Part shown: positions 1-10,664 of the stretch, in pieces
Numbering within the stretch: the stretch's first letter is position 1
How the letters are laid out: each line of letters begins with the position of its first letter
Origin: Ceratodon purpureus
Lineage: Eukaryota > Streptophyta > Bryopsida > Pseudoditrichales > Ditrichaceae
NCBI GenBank assembly: GCA_014871385.1
Contig: CM026423.1
Coordinates: 18,403,690 to 18,467,689, forward strand
DNA: 64,000 bases
Direction of reading: 5' to 3'
Made by a program: the position numbers and the translations under genes
The notes under the pieces: model-generated
Database searches by the model: none
What the model was told of the DNA's origin: nothing
What the model saw: the letters and a program-made list of their open reading frames with translations, nothing else

Positions 1-2667
1 TAGCAACCACAATAACAAAAAATTTAAATTGCAATCATGGCCTCATCGACCCCGCCCGAGGGCAGGGCCTCCGCCCCTCTCTTCTCATCTGGTGTGCCGC
101 GGCCCTCTGTCGTTGCCGACAGAGGGCTCGAGCAACCAAATTTTAAAAAATTTAAAATGAAATCATGGCCTCATCGACCCCGCCCGAGGGCAGGGCCTCC
201 GCCCCTCTCTTCTCATCTGGTGTGCCGCGGCCCTCTGTCGTTGCCGACAGAGGGCTCGAGCAACCAAATTTTAAAAAATTTAAATTGCAATCATGGCCTC
301 ATCGACCCCGCCCGAGGGCAGGGCCTCCGCCCCTCTCTTCTCATCTGGTGTGCCGCGGCCCTCTGTCGTTGCCGACAGAGGGCTCGAGCAACCAAATTTT
401 AAAAAATTTAAATTGCAATCATGGCCTCATCGACCCCGCCCGAGGGCAGGGCCTCCGCCCCTCTCTTCTCATCTGGTGTGCCGCGGCCCTCTGTCGTTGC
501 CGACAGAGGGCTCGAGCAACCACAATAACAAAAAATTTAAATTGCAATCATGTCCTCATCGACCCCGCCCGAGGGCAGGGCCTCCGCCCCTCTCTTCTCA
601 TCTGGTGTGCCGCGGCCCTCTGTCGTTGCCGACAGAGGGCTCGAGCATCCAAATTTTAAAAAATTTAAAATGAAATCATGGCCTCATCGACCCCGCCCGA
701 GGGCAGGGCCTCCGCCCCTCTCTTCTCATCTGGTGTGCCGCGGCCCTCTGTCGTTGCCGACAGAGGGCTCGAGCAACCAAATTTTAAAAAATTTAAATTG
801 CAATCATGGCCTCATCGACCCCGCCCGAGGGCAGGGCCTCCGCCCCTCTCTTCTCATCTGGTGTGCCGCGGCCCTCTGTCGTTGCCGACAGAGGGCTTGA
901 GCAACCACAATAACAAAAAATTTAAATTGCAATCATGGCCTCATCGACCCCGCCCGAGGGCAGGGCCTCCGCCCCTCTCTTCTCATCTGGTGTGCCGCGG
1001 CCCTCTGTCGTTGCCGACAGAGGGCTTGAGCAACCACAATAACAAAAAATTTAAATTGCAATCATGGCCTCATCGACCCCGCCCGAGGGCAGGGCCTCCG
1101 CCCCTCTCTTCTCATCTGGTGTGCCGCGGCCCTCTGTCGTTGCCGACAGAGGGCTCGAGCAACCACAATAACAAAAAATTTAAATTGCAATCATGGCCTC
1201 ATCGACCCCGCCCGAGGGCAGGGCCTCCGCCCCTCTCTTCTCATCTGGTGTGCCGCGGCCCTCTGTCGTTGCCGACAGAGGGCTCGAGCATCCAAATTTT
1301 AAAAAATTTAAAATGAAATCATGGCCTCATCGACCCCGCCCGAGGGCAGGGCCTCCGCCCCTCTCTTCTCATCTGGTGTGCCGCGGCCCTCTGTCGTTGC
1401 CGACAGAGGGCTCGAGCAACCAAATTTTAAAAAATTTAAATTGCAATCATGGCCTCATCGACCCCGCCCGAGGGCAGGGCCTCCGCCCCTCTCTTCTCAT
1501 CTGGTGTGCCGCGGCCCTCTGTCGTTGCCGACAGAGGGCTCGAGCAACCACAATAACAAAAAATTTAAATTGCAATCATGGCCTCATCGACCCCGCCCGA
1601 GGGCAGGGCCTCCGCCCCTCTCTTCTCATCTGGTGTGCCGCGGCCCTCTGTCGTTGCCGACAGAGGGCTCGAGCAACCAAATTTTAAAAAATTTAAATTG
1701 CAATCATGGCCTCATCGACCCCGCCCGAGGGCAGGGCCTCCGCCCCTCTCATCTCATCTGGTGTGCCGCGGCCCTCTGTCGTTGCCGACAGAGGGCTTGA
1801 GCAACCACAATAACAAAAAATTTAAATTGCAATCATGGCCTCATCGACCCCGCCCGAGGGCAGGGCCTCCGCCCCTCTCTTCTCATCTGGTGTGCCGCGG
1901 CCCTCTGTCGTTGCCGACAGAGGGCTCGAGCATCCAAATTTTAAAAAATTTAAAATGAAATTATGGCCTCATCGACCCCGCCCGAGGGCAGGGCCTCCGC
2001 CCCTCTCTTCTCATCTGGTGTGCCGCGGCCCTCTGTCGTTGCCGACAGAGGGCTCGAGCAACCAAATTTTAAAAAATTTAAATTGCAATCATGGCCTCAT
2101 CGACCCCGCCCGAGGGCAGGGCCTCCGCCCCTCTCTTCTCATCTGGTGTGCCGCGGCCCTCTGTCGTTGCCGACAGAGGGCTCGAGCAACCACAATAACA
2201 AAAAATTTAAATTGCAATCATGGCCTCATCGACCCCGCCCGAGGGCAGGGCCTCCGCCCCTCTCTTCTCATCTGGTGTGCCGCGGCCCTCTGTCGTTGCC
2301 GACAGAGGGCTCGAGCAACCAAATTTTTAAAATTTTAAATTGCAATCATGGCCTCATCGACCCCGCCCGAGGGCAGGGCCTCCGCCCCTCTCTTCTCATC
2401 TGGTGTGCCGCGGCCCTCTGTCGTTGCCGACAGAGGGCTCGAGCAACCACAATAACAAAAAATTTAAATTGCAATCATGGCCTCATCGACCCCGCCCGAG
2501 GGCAGGGCCTCCGCCCCTCTCTTCTCATCTGGTGTGCCGCGGCCCTCTGTCGTTGCCGACAGAGGGCTCGAGCAACCAAATTTTAAAAATTTTAAATTGC
2601 AATCATGGCCTCATCGACCCCGCCCGAGGGCAGGGCCTCCGCCCCTCTCATCTCATCTGGTGTGCCG
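1..2667. repeat. 128/129-bp tandem array with a hairpin in each unit
   Basis: About 21 head-to-tail units of 128 or 129 bp. Unit markers (the ATGG of each unit) start at 37, 165, 293, 421, 550, 678 and so on to 2605, and the last unit is cut at about 2667. Each unit contains a perfect inverted repeat with 10-bp stem CCCTCTGTCG and 4-base loop TTGC. A short linker varies between AAATTTTAAAAAA and CACAATAACAAAAA types, which makes the 1-bp length difference. Units are nearly identical. The array lies in intron 2 of the minus-strand gene of MULE copy 1 and probably continues left of the window. Confidence 0.95.
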
Positions 2668-2902
2668 AATGAGCTGCAGCACTGCAAGGAACTTCAACAC
2701 CCTCAACCAGCGGTACTTATGACCAACCGAACCCGCAACAAACCATTCAGATCTCGAAGATCCCAACCCACACAACCAGCCCGCATTCAATCCAAAAAGG
2801 TCCGCGACATTGAATCCATGTCGATTCCCACACAACCAGCTCGCATTCAATTCACATTCAACTTACACAACCTGCCCGCATTCCCCGACAACAAGCAAGT
2901 AC

Positions 2903-4284
2903 CTCGTCTGAATGGCCGTCCTCATCTCCACCTGCTCGCAGAAGCTCCGCTCCTACATCCTGCCCACCTTCTTCCGTGTCGGTTTCTTCTCCCGCCCCAT
3001 CAAACCCTCCTGCTCCTTCGGCGACTCCAATATCTTGCACCGGCCCGTCGCCAAGCCCAAATCCTCGCCTAGCTCCACCATCAGAGTCGCTGCCGGCCTC
3101 CATGATTGCAGCTCGCACCCTCCTGGCACACCCACGCAACTCCTCACCCTCCTCTCCGTCGACGCGAAACCTCTGAGAGCCACAAATGAGTCCAGTCGAC
3201 CCAGACAAGTGAGTCGATACGACACCTATCCACATGGCAATTGGATCTACGGGCCGGGCCGAAGTCAACCCTAGATATAGAGCTAACCTAGATATTGACT
3301 TCTGCAAAAACTTCACGTCAAGTTGCTCGCAGACGATCAGTACCCTTTACGAGTTCTTCTCAAATAATTAGTGCCTCAAGAGTTGATTTCTTTCTCGCTT
3401 GGTATCATCAGTTAATGAACCAATATTTTTCACCATCATTACATACATTCTGAGCACTGAATGTGACACGGATTTTAGTACGTACAATTACAAGTATTCA
3501 TCTTCATTCAGTAAAATAAGCGAGGGAAAGTCATCCTTTCTATACTACTTACTGAAATATTCCACAACGTTCTCCACCTGGACCTACTAATAAACTTAAT
3601 TCACTGAAACTTATCACTTCAGCTTGTTTCAAGAATTGATCCAAAGAAGCACCCGATACTTTCAATGATCATATTCTACTCTACACTGTAATACCCCCAT
3701 CCTTCTTTACGTGGTTCAAGTATTGAACTTATATCACTGTGTAATATAGTCCAGATTTAAAAAAAAATTGGCTGAACATATCCTGGCGTTTATGCCAAAC
3801 AATAAAAACCATTTAATAGATAGTGTAATACACTTACCAGTTCACTGATACAATCTTCTTCTGATTGTGAATGCAATTCCTTCGAGCGAGAATCCTTCTT
3901 CCCAAATGAAGGCTGCGGGGACTCTACTCTTTGACTACAATTAAAAACTAATTCTTCCGTCATGGCCTCACCTGGAAATTCACTTAAAGGTACCTCCTGT
4001 TCCTGCTCGTGATTCCCTACGAGGGTGGTCTCCAACAACTCCTCCTCACCCTCCACTATTGAGTCTAGAATGAGTTTCCGGATGCTACAAAACTTCAAAG
4101 CTACAGGCAGGCCAACTCCTCTCCTTTTCACAGGAGCACTCAAATGGTCACTCTTAACTACTGCCTTCTTACGTGACTCTCTCCTCTTCCTCGCTCTTCT
4201 ATCCGTAAAATCTGTACGACCTGGTTTTCTTCTAGGTTTAGGAGTCACAAAAGTGGAGGGTGATGGCCCTCCACTTCGCTTCAT
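2903..4284 (-). CDS. CTD-like/ParB–methyltransferase gene, copy 1, exons 1–2 (partial)
   Basis: Exon 1 is 4284–3838 (149 codons) and exon 2 is 3301–2903 (133 codons). Both junctions are phase 0 (CTG|GTAAGT donor, TTTTTGCAG acceptor, GAG|GTACTT donor). The start is the ATG conserved in all three copies (MKxSxGPSPST); an upstream GTG is not needed. Exon 1 encodes a strongly basic stretch (RRARKRRESRKK), a likely nuclear localisation signal, and then an acidic region. Exon 2 is Gly/Glu/Asp-rich and aligns weakly with exon 2 of copies 2 and 3 around the ARRxR motif. Later exons lie beyond the window, across the tandem-repeat intron. No frameshift is seen in these two exons, unlike copies 2 and 3. 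The molecular role of this part is unknown. Confidence 0.7.
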
Positions 4285-4343
4285 GTGTCTAACCACAGGA
4301 AGGACTCTCTCACAAAAAGACTTTCTAAAGAACTTCCTCCCTG

Positions 4344-4351
4344 CTTAAATA
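4344..4351 (-). promoter_or_regulatory. TATA-like box of the long gene, copy 1
   Basis: TATTTAAG on the minus strand, 59 bp before the ATG. The same octamer sits 59–60 bp before the ATG in copies 2 and 3. The 4285–4919 gap between the divergent long gene and the transposase is AT-rich, holds no gene, and probably contains both promoters. Confidence 0.6.
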
Positions 4352-4919
4352 CCTATCACGTACAAATATTCTCCTACAACCCTAAGTTGATATACAATCT
4401 CAACAACTGACATTGTCTGCCTTCTTTATATTAAGAATATCATTGACAATTCTATTATTTAAGCTAGATTTAAAATATCAACCTTTAATTATAAGGAATA
4501 TATTAAAGTGCACTATAAATTGAAAGATTTGAATCAAGCACTTTAATCATGCTCCTTTTTATAATCATTGTTTTAAATGTAGAATGAAAATGACGGCTCA
4601 TTCTAATCTTATAATACATCATGTCAAATAGAATCCGCTCTACGATTCAAATTTTAAAGTAGAGTTCAATAAACTTTACCTCATATACTTAGACCTGCAA
4701 AAAGTGGCACTGTAATTAGTTAGCGCCGTCTCTCTTAAATAATACATCCGTTACCTAACAGACAGCATCATTCCCAAACTATTCACATGGACATTCCAAC
4801 CTGAATAAAATGATCATCAACGATGCATCATTCCTCTCACTTTGCTCTCGCAAAAGCGCTTGGCTGATGCACTCACTCTCCTCCCTTCTTCCACAAGTAT
4901 CACTGAGTTGCCTGCGAAC

Positions 4920-7900
4920 ATGGGGATGGTCTGCCTGTACGCCCAAGGCATGGGCATCCCACTTAGGTTTCGCGTAGATGACGATGGTCTAGCTACAGTT
5001 TCCTCTCTTCGCCTGAGTCTCAGATTCCATTTCCGTGAGGATACCATCAGTATAGAAGAGGAGATCTTTGATGACGTTACTGCAGAGGTTACCCACACCC
5101 TCGGGCAACCTTCAGTGAGAGATGAGAACAACATGTTGCAGTGGAGACTCCTCCCTGGATCCTATAGAGTCTATGGTCTTACTGATTCTCTTATGGCTGC
5201 ATCCACTGAGATCCTCACCCCCCGTCGCTCTTCTACCTGCACAATTCAGACTCCCTTACCTCATGATGTCAAAGTGAAAGTCGAGCCTGGTACCGAGACT
5301 TCAGATGTAGAGAAACCTCCTCCGACCGTCATATCTCTCTCTTCTGATGACGAAGTCAGTCCCGTCAAGTTGGTGCCTAAGGTCGACGCTGCTGCTCCTC
5401 CTTCCAATGTGTCTCCTCCATTGTCCCAGGTCACAGTTAGCATTGTTCCGCTCCTTAAAGAGATTGCTAAGACGCGTGGGTCCAAAAACGTTTTGAAGAA
5501 GATAGACTATTCCACTATTAGACACGAGAGGGTTGAGTACTTGCCTGCGAAGTTTGATGGTCCGGTTCTTTTTGAGTTGCCCCCAGCTGCTGCAGGATCC
5601 TCTAAGCTCGCCGCAAAGTCAATGCAGGGAATGGACAAACGATACGACGGACACTTGTGGACCAAGACCATCACAACAAACATCAAAAACGACTTCGGAC
5701 TCTCTTTTCGAAGTTCCACCTGCGTCGGATGGCTGCGCTGCACCAACGAGGAGTGTGACTTCCTGAAGCGTGTTCCCAAGATCTTCGAGGTTAACGAGAC
5801 TGAGTTCGAAGGCTGTACCCTGCAAGCTTTTCTCATGGATCAGCCTCCTCCATCTGACTCCACGCTTGTGTGCAAGGTATGTAAAGAACCTCCATCATGT
5901 GTAGCTACATGCGAGGCTAAGATTTATTATGTTGTGGGCAAACCAAATCAGACTAGAGCTTGTATTCACATAGGAACACATCATCATCCAGTGAAAGTTG
6001 GAGACTACAGAGACTCTAAAGCAGAGATTAGTAGCTTAATAGAAGAGCAGGTAGAGATGAACAACAAAGCAACAAAGAGCGCCGTTGTCCTGGAGGCGAG
6101 CAAACTCCTCATCGGCAGCTACCTTCTACAGCCCGAGGACGCTCCACCGAGGAAGCTGACGATGGAGGAGCTGGTTCCTGTTCTGGATCGATGCAAAGAT
6201 ATGGCGTCGCCAAACATCCGCAACAAAGTCGCCACCTTCAAAAGATTCAAAAGGTACGGAATCATGGACGGTATCACCAAGCTCCGTGGTAACAGTCTCT
6301 GGGCGTATGTCCAGGAGAATAGGTTTCCTGGTCAGGGATCGATGCGTGACAAAGTCTTCCTCTTCAAGATGTCGGAGGTCGGGCCGGGAAGTGGTGTCGA
6401 CTTGGTCAGCCGAATGCAAGCAGGTGGCGACTTGGAGAACGCATGGATCATGTTCGACCATGTAAAACGCGTCAAAGACTGGTCGACCATGGCGTGCCAT
6501 GTGTACGACGCCACGTACTGCCGCGTGATGACAATCGCCACTTGCGACATGCAGTCCGAAGACACGGAGGCCCAGCTCGTCTTCTGGAAAAACCTGAACC
6601 TGGTCATGGAGATCAATGGCGTTGCAGCGCCGAACTTCAAGGGGTTCATGGCGGATAACGCACAGGCGAATTGGAATGCAGTGCGAATCCTTTACGGCAA
6701 TGGCAACAAAGAGGACCCAATGGAGGACCGGGAGAGGTCGTGCTTGTTCCACTGGACTCAGAACATGGTGGCGTATACGCAGAAGCACTTCCCCGAAGAA
6801 CTCTGGGAACAGCACAAGAAGATGTGCACTCAGTACAAGAATGCGACCAGCATGGCAGAGGCGGAAACTCTGTACCACGCGTTGCGAGCATGGTGGGCAT
6901 CCACCGGGGTCGTTGGCGAAAGCGGGCTCATCAAACTCGATCAGTGGCTGTCATTCTGGCACCACCGCTTCCGCCAATGGGGGGGATTCATGACCGAGGT
7001 ATTATCTCTGAACTCTGTTTTGATGTTTTTCATACTGGTTTCCTAGCCCTAACCTACAAAACTCTAATCCGTGAATCTAATGGCACCTACTGTCAAAATT
7101 GCAGAAATTCACGGAAGAAGAACTCACAGAGATGCCCACCTGTAACCTCGCCGAAACAGTTCACAACAAGTGGCTCCAGGCTTCTGGAAACAACGGGAAC
7201 GACCTCTACGTCGCTACCGTGGACGATTTCGTTCGGGCTTTTCTTCAAGTTGTTAACTACTACCAATTCCTCAAAGGTGACGTCGGCGGAACAGGACCGT
7301 CCAAGAAGGAACTCAGACTCCGGATGGCTGAACGCAACGCCAAGAAATGGGGAAATCCTACACTGCTCGATAAGCCCATGCTCGATATGCCAGGCGCGGA
7401 TGAGTTCTGCACCCGTCAGCCTATCATGCCTGGAGCGGAAGTCTTCGGTTCACAGAAGCGAAAAGCCGACGTCCCCATCGGAGCTGACGAGGAGTCTCAT
7501 CGCCCGGACAAGACAAACTTCTCACGCCCAAGAGGCCCAAGACGTGCCGTCAGGGCTCGCCCTATGCAGATGCCCGTCATTGTGGAAGACGACTCCGAAC
7601 ACGACACCGAGGTACAATGTACGCAACCTCCTGCCCAGGAAGTTGATTCCCCTTTACCTTCACCTGTGAACAAGGGCGGCATTCGCCATGTCAACGCGGT
7701 TGAAGAAACCAAGGTGGACGTGAAGGAGTGGCACATTTCGAGACTTCACAAACTTTCTGCGAAGTGCTGCTGGGCCCAGAGAGCTGAAACGAAGAAGAAG
7801 TGCACTGAGAGAATCGTCAGGGGGCCCCTTTGCACAGCTGCACCGACCTACACTGGGCTCTGGACTAACTATCGCAGGAACACTGTTGAGAAGACAGAGT

Positions 7901-8598
7901 TCTTCTTCTGCTCCGACGATATTGAGCGCTGCGTGAAAGGCTCTAAGCGCAAGTGGGTAGCGCACTACTCAAAGGACCAGGAATTCCCCTCCATTCCAGA
8001 GGTCTGGCCAGTGAAACTAGGTACTAATCTAAAACTGACTGAGATTCTTGCCCTCGAAGCAGCAGGCTTTCAACTTCCGCCTAAAAAGCCGGTCTCCCCA
8101 AGACGCCTCTTCTCCTCTGCCCCGCCCCCTGCGAATCTCAACTCGGTGCCAGTCCCTGCAGACGCTGACCGCTACCCAGGCAAGAGAGACGGCAAGATGG
8201 TGAAGCGCACTGCCACTCGTCCCAATCCGGCGCAGCGACTATCCATGGGCTCCTCCGAGTCTCTCAAAGCGCGCCTCCGTTCCGTCACCATGATACCTGA
8301 GCCGGGCCACGGTTGCATCATTGGGCTGGATTCGGGCGTCGCTCCTCACATCACACGTTACCAGATTACCATCAGTTCTTACCCTGGTTGCACTTGCCCA
8401 GCATTCAAGAAGACGATGACTACGTTCAAAGGCAGGACTCAGTTCACGTATTGTAAGCACCTTTACTACATACTCTTGAAGGTCTGCAACCGTGATCCCG
8501 AAGCCGAGCTTTTCATCCATGCGCCTACCTTTAGCTTTAACGAGGTCAGGCTTCTCCTAGAGAGTGGAATCTTGCGTCACCCCTTGGCGAAGAAGTAG
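4920..8598 (+). CDS. MULE transposase, copy 1 (two exons, intact)
   Basis: Exon 1 is 4920–6998 (693 codons), the intron is 6999–7104 (GT…AG, 106 bp), and exon 2 is 7105–8598; the protein is 1,190 residues. ATG 4920 is chosen because it is the first ATG in frame and the same start (MGMVCLYAQ) occurs in copy 2; the open frame extends upstream only through a TTG. Features in order: an acidic linker with a SUMO-interaction-like motif (VISLSSDDE); a Cys/His region (CTNEEC, CKVC, HIGTHHHP) like the FLYWCH/WRKY-GCM-type zinc domains of MULE transposases; a DDE-type region with Asp in YDATYCRV and FMADNAQ; and a C-terminal SWIM finger (CTCPAF…YCKHLYY). This protein would cut and join element ends in the nucleus. 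It is the likely source of activity for the defective copies. I did not fix the catalytic Glu. Confidence 0.88.
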
Positions 8599-8852
8599 GT
8601 AGCCCTCCTACTTTAGAACTGCCATTTCCACAATGGCCATTTGTCACGTAGTGAATGATTTTAGTAATATACCATGTACTAAGTCAGCTATTCAGAAGCT
8701 GTATTGACTTTTTCATTATATTAAAGGCTTTGTCGTTCACATTGATTGCATTCTATTTCAATACATTCTATCTTGAAGAAGTGCACTATATACCTCGTAT
8801 CCTCTGACATGTACCCTTTATTACAGCAAACATATACTTGTTATTAGATGTC
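8599..8852. other. Convergent 3' region, no gene
   Basis: AT-rich spacer between the converging transposase and gene B. It is conserved in copy 2 (26662–26912), so it is part of the element and probably carries both 3' UTRs. I see no coding sequence. Confidence 0.5.
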
Positions 8853-9305
8853 CTAATCTTCGAACCTAACACGTTTAGGGTTGCCCACTACACTATCAGC
8901 AGGATTGCGAACCTCTGACTGTACTACAGGACAAACTACATTCGCATTCACTTTCGTTCCCACACTTGGCAAATGTCCTTGGTATGATCGTTTCAGCAAT
9001 GGCCCACCTCCCCGCCTCCGATTCACTGATTCCCTGGAATAGGTTCCCCTTGGGATCTTTCCAACCTTGGAGTATGCATGAGGTTGCAAAGGCACATCTG
9101 CGTCCTCCTCCAGCACTCTGATATCATCCGAATTTTCTGAACGTGGAGGGTCAGCTCTAACATCCGGTTGCACGTCAACATCCGTTGTTAAAGGACGCCC
9201 TTGGCTGCTGGCCATCACCTCTTCTTCGTCCTCCACCTCAACATATGGTTGAAATGGACAAACATCGTCAGCAAGTGAAACAGCAATATCTCTGACGTCT
9301 TCCAT
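8853..9305 (-). CDS. MULE gene B, copy 1: small acidic/basic protein ending in an RVxF-like motif
   Basis: Single-exon ORF of 150 residues, from ATG to stop, the same length as its copy-2 counterpart. The first ~70 residues are acidic (EVEDEEEV, EEDADV). The middle is basic (RRRGGGPLLKRS). The last residues are KRVRFED, which fit the RVxF docking motif for protein phosphatase 1; that match is short and could be chance. I recognise no enzyme fold. It converges on the transposase and lies next to the element terminus, where many transposons carry accessory proteins. Two copies keep the frame and length, which supports a real gene. Function unknown. Confidence 0.75.
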   Translation of the reverse strand: MEDVRDIAVSLADDVCPFQPYVEVEDEEEVMASSQGRPLTTDVDVQPDVRADPPRSENSDDIRVLEEDADVPLQPHAYSKVGKIPRGTYSRESVNRRRGGGPLLKRSYQGHLPSVGTKVNANVVCPVVQSEVRNPADSVVGNPKRVRFED

Positions 9306-9382
9306 AACTGCTGTCCCGCAGTACGGAAAAGAGCTTCACAAAACACCAACAGAAAAGAGGAAGAGACATTCCATAATCCTAA

Positions 9383-9391
9383 CTTAAATAT
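9383..9391 (-). promoter_or_regulatory. TATA-like box of gene B, copy 1
   Basis: ATATTTAAG on the minus strand, 78 bp before the gene B ATG. Copy 2 has the same motif at the same distance. Confidence 0.6.
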
Positions 9392-9599
9392 CCGTGAAGG
9401 AGATGCTTGGCGCCCTTGAAAATCGGATATTCATTCATTTGGAAGTTGCATCTTGCTCAACTGAATGGAAAAGGATGAGGGTTGAGCAGAAGTCATTTAG
9501 CTTTTAAAATTTAAAAATAATTTAAAAAATTAAAAAAAAATTATAAAAGCAAGAAGGAAAAAAAGCAAAAATAAATATTAAGGTTGAAAATAATATGAA

Positions 9600-10140
9600 G
9601 GCGACTAAGAAAATGAAAGAGAAAATAAAATGAAAGACAAAATAAAATGAATGAGAAAATAAAATGAAAGAGAAAATAAAATGAATGAGAAAATAAAATG
9701 AATGAGAAAATAAAATGAATGAGACAATAAAATGAAAGAGAGAATAAAATGAAAGACAAAATAAAATGAAAGAGAAAATAAAATGAAAGAGAAAATAAAA
9801 TGAAAAGGAAAATAAAATGAAAGAGAAATTATAATGAAGGAGACAAGACAATGAAAGAGAGAATAAAATGAAAGAGAAAATAAAATGAAAGAGAGAATAA
9901 AATGAAAGAGAAAATAAAAGGAACTAGAAAATAAAATGAAAGAAAAAATAAAATGAAAGAGAGAATAAAATGAAAGAGAAAAGAAAATGAAAGAGAAAAT
10001 AAAATGAAAGAGAAACAAAAATGAAAGAGAGAATAAAATGAAAAGGAAAATAAAAGGAACTAGAAAATAAAATGAAAGAAAAAATAAAATGAAAGAGAGA
10101 ATAAAATGAAAGAGAAAAGAAAATGAAAGAGAATTAAAGG
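9600..10140. repeat. Purine-rich minisatellite
   Basis: Degenerate tandem units of about 17 bp of the type AATAAAATGAAAGAGAA, almost wholly purine apart from scattered T on the plus strand. It lies between gene B and the terminus of MULE copy 1. Copy 2 has only a shorter, degenerate T-rich counterpart (about 25780–25990), so it expanded in copy 1. Long open frames on the minus strand (Ser/Phe/His/Ile repeats) are a by-product of the repeat. Confidence 0.85.
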
Positions 10141-10560
10141 AAAGGAAAGATAGATAGAGTAATGGAAGTTAATATGAAGAATAAAAGAAATAAACCATGT
10201 AGACCATGGCGGATGATTTCTAACCATGTTAAGAAATTGTTACGATATTAAATGTTACTTTATCCCTCTTAAGAGCTTTAATACCAATACATTTTATGCG
10301 GTAATTTGCATATAAATTTGAGGAGATAAAGGGAATTAATGTATGCCTAAACTAGTTAGAAGGAGCTGGAGCATAGTAATTGGTGCACGTTAAAAAATTA
10401 ATCATCAAAAAAAAGAGAAAACGAACTACAAATTCAATGAAAACACTGTAATTATTCCACGGTTATAGGGTCAATAAAATTACTAAAATTAGTATTTTTC
10501 CAAAAATATACTGAGAATATTCGAATCTTCTAATTTTATATTTTATTTTTAGTAAAAAAA
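10141..10560. other. AT-rich subterminal region of MULE copy 1, no gene
   Basis: Matches the reverse complement of about 25330–25700 in MULE copy 2. No coding sequence is visible. Confidence 0.6.
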
Positions 10561-10564
10561 GTGC

Positions 10565-10664
10565 TATTTTTAGGTTCTGTCCCCCACTCTGTGCTCTCCG
10601 CTCTCCAAATCTGCGCTCACCGCTCTCCGCTCTACGCTCTCCGCTCACGTACAAGCTACGTCCC
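10565..10664 (-). repeat. Terminal inverted repeat / left end of MULE copy 1
   Basis: A run of CTCCGCTC- and GCGCTCACC-type motifs ending in CGCTCACGTACAAGCTACGTCCC-type sequence. It is the reverse complement of the left end of copy 2 (GTAGCTTGTACGTGAGCG core). The next base starts gypsy protease–Pol coding sequence, so this is the outer boundary. The exact last base is uncertain by a few bases. Confidence 0.8.

Larger units (their letters stand above)
1..10664 (-). mobile_element. MULE copy 1 (inverted, left part cut off by window start)
   Basis: This is a Mutator-like element in the opposite orientation to copies 2 and 3. It holds, from right to left, the terminal repeat, gene B (minus), the transposase (plus) and the first two exons of the CTD-like/ParB–methyltransferase gene (minus), then that gene's intron 2. 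Gene order, spacing and TATA-like boxes match copy 2 in mirror image. The right terminus (about 10664) lies inside a gypsy coding region, so the element inserted into that retrotransposon. The other terminus and its target-site duplication are outside the window. This is the only copy here with an uninterrupted transposase. Confidence 0.85.

Noticed and set aside
37..2722. Overlapping long ORFs (116–212 residues) beginning MASSTPPEGRASAP
   Set aside because: They are produced by reading the 128/129-bp tandem array; the frame changes with each unit because the period is not a multiple of three, and the array lies in an intron on the other strand.
2605..3072. Plus-strand ORF following the tandem array
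   Set aside because: It runs from repeat into sequence antisense to exon 2 and intron 2 of the minus-strand gene; no family match is apparent.
6126..6878. 250-residue antisense ORF in the transposase, also partly open in copy 2
   Set aside because: It lies wholly opposite a well-supported transposase exon and is not maintained at full length in copy 2.
9522..10018. Ser/Phe/Ile-rich minus-strand ORFs that look like membrane proteins
   Set aside because: They are translations of the purine-rich minisatellite and have no codon structure beyond the repeat.
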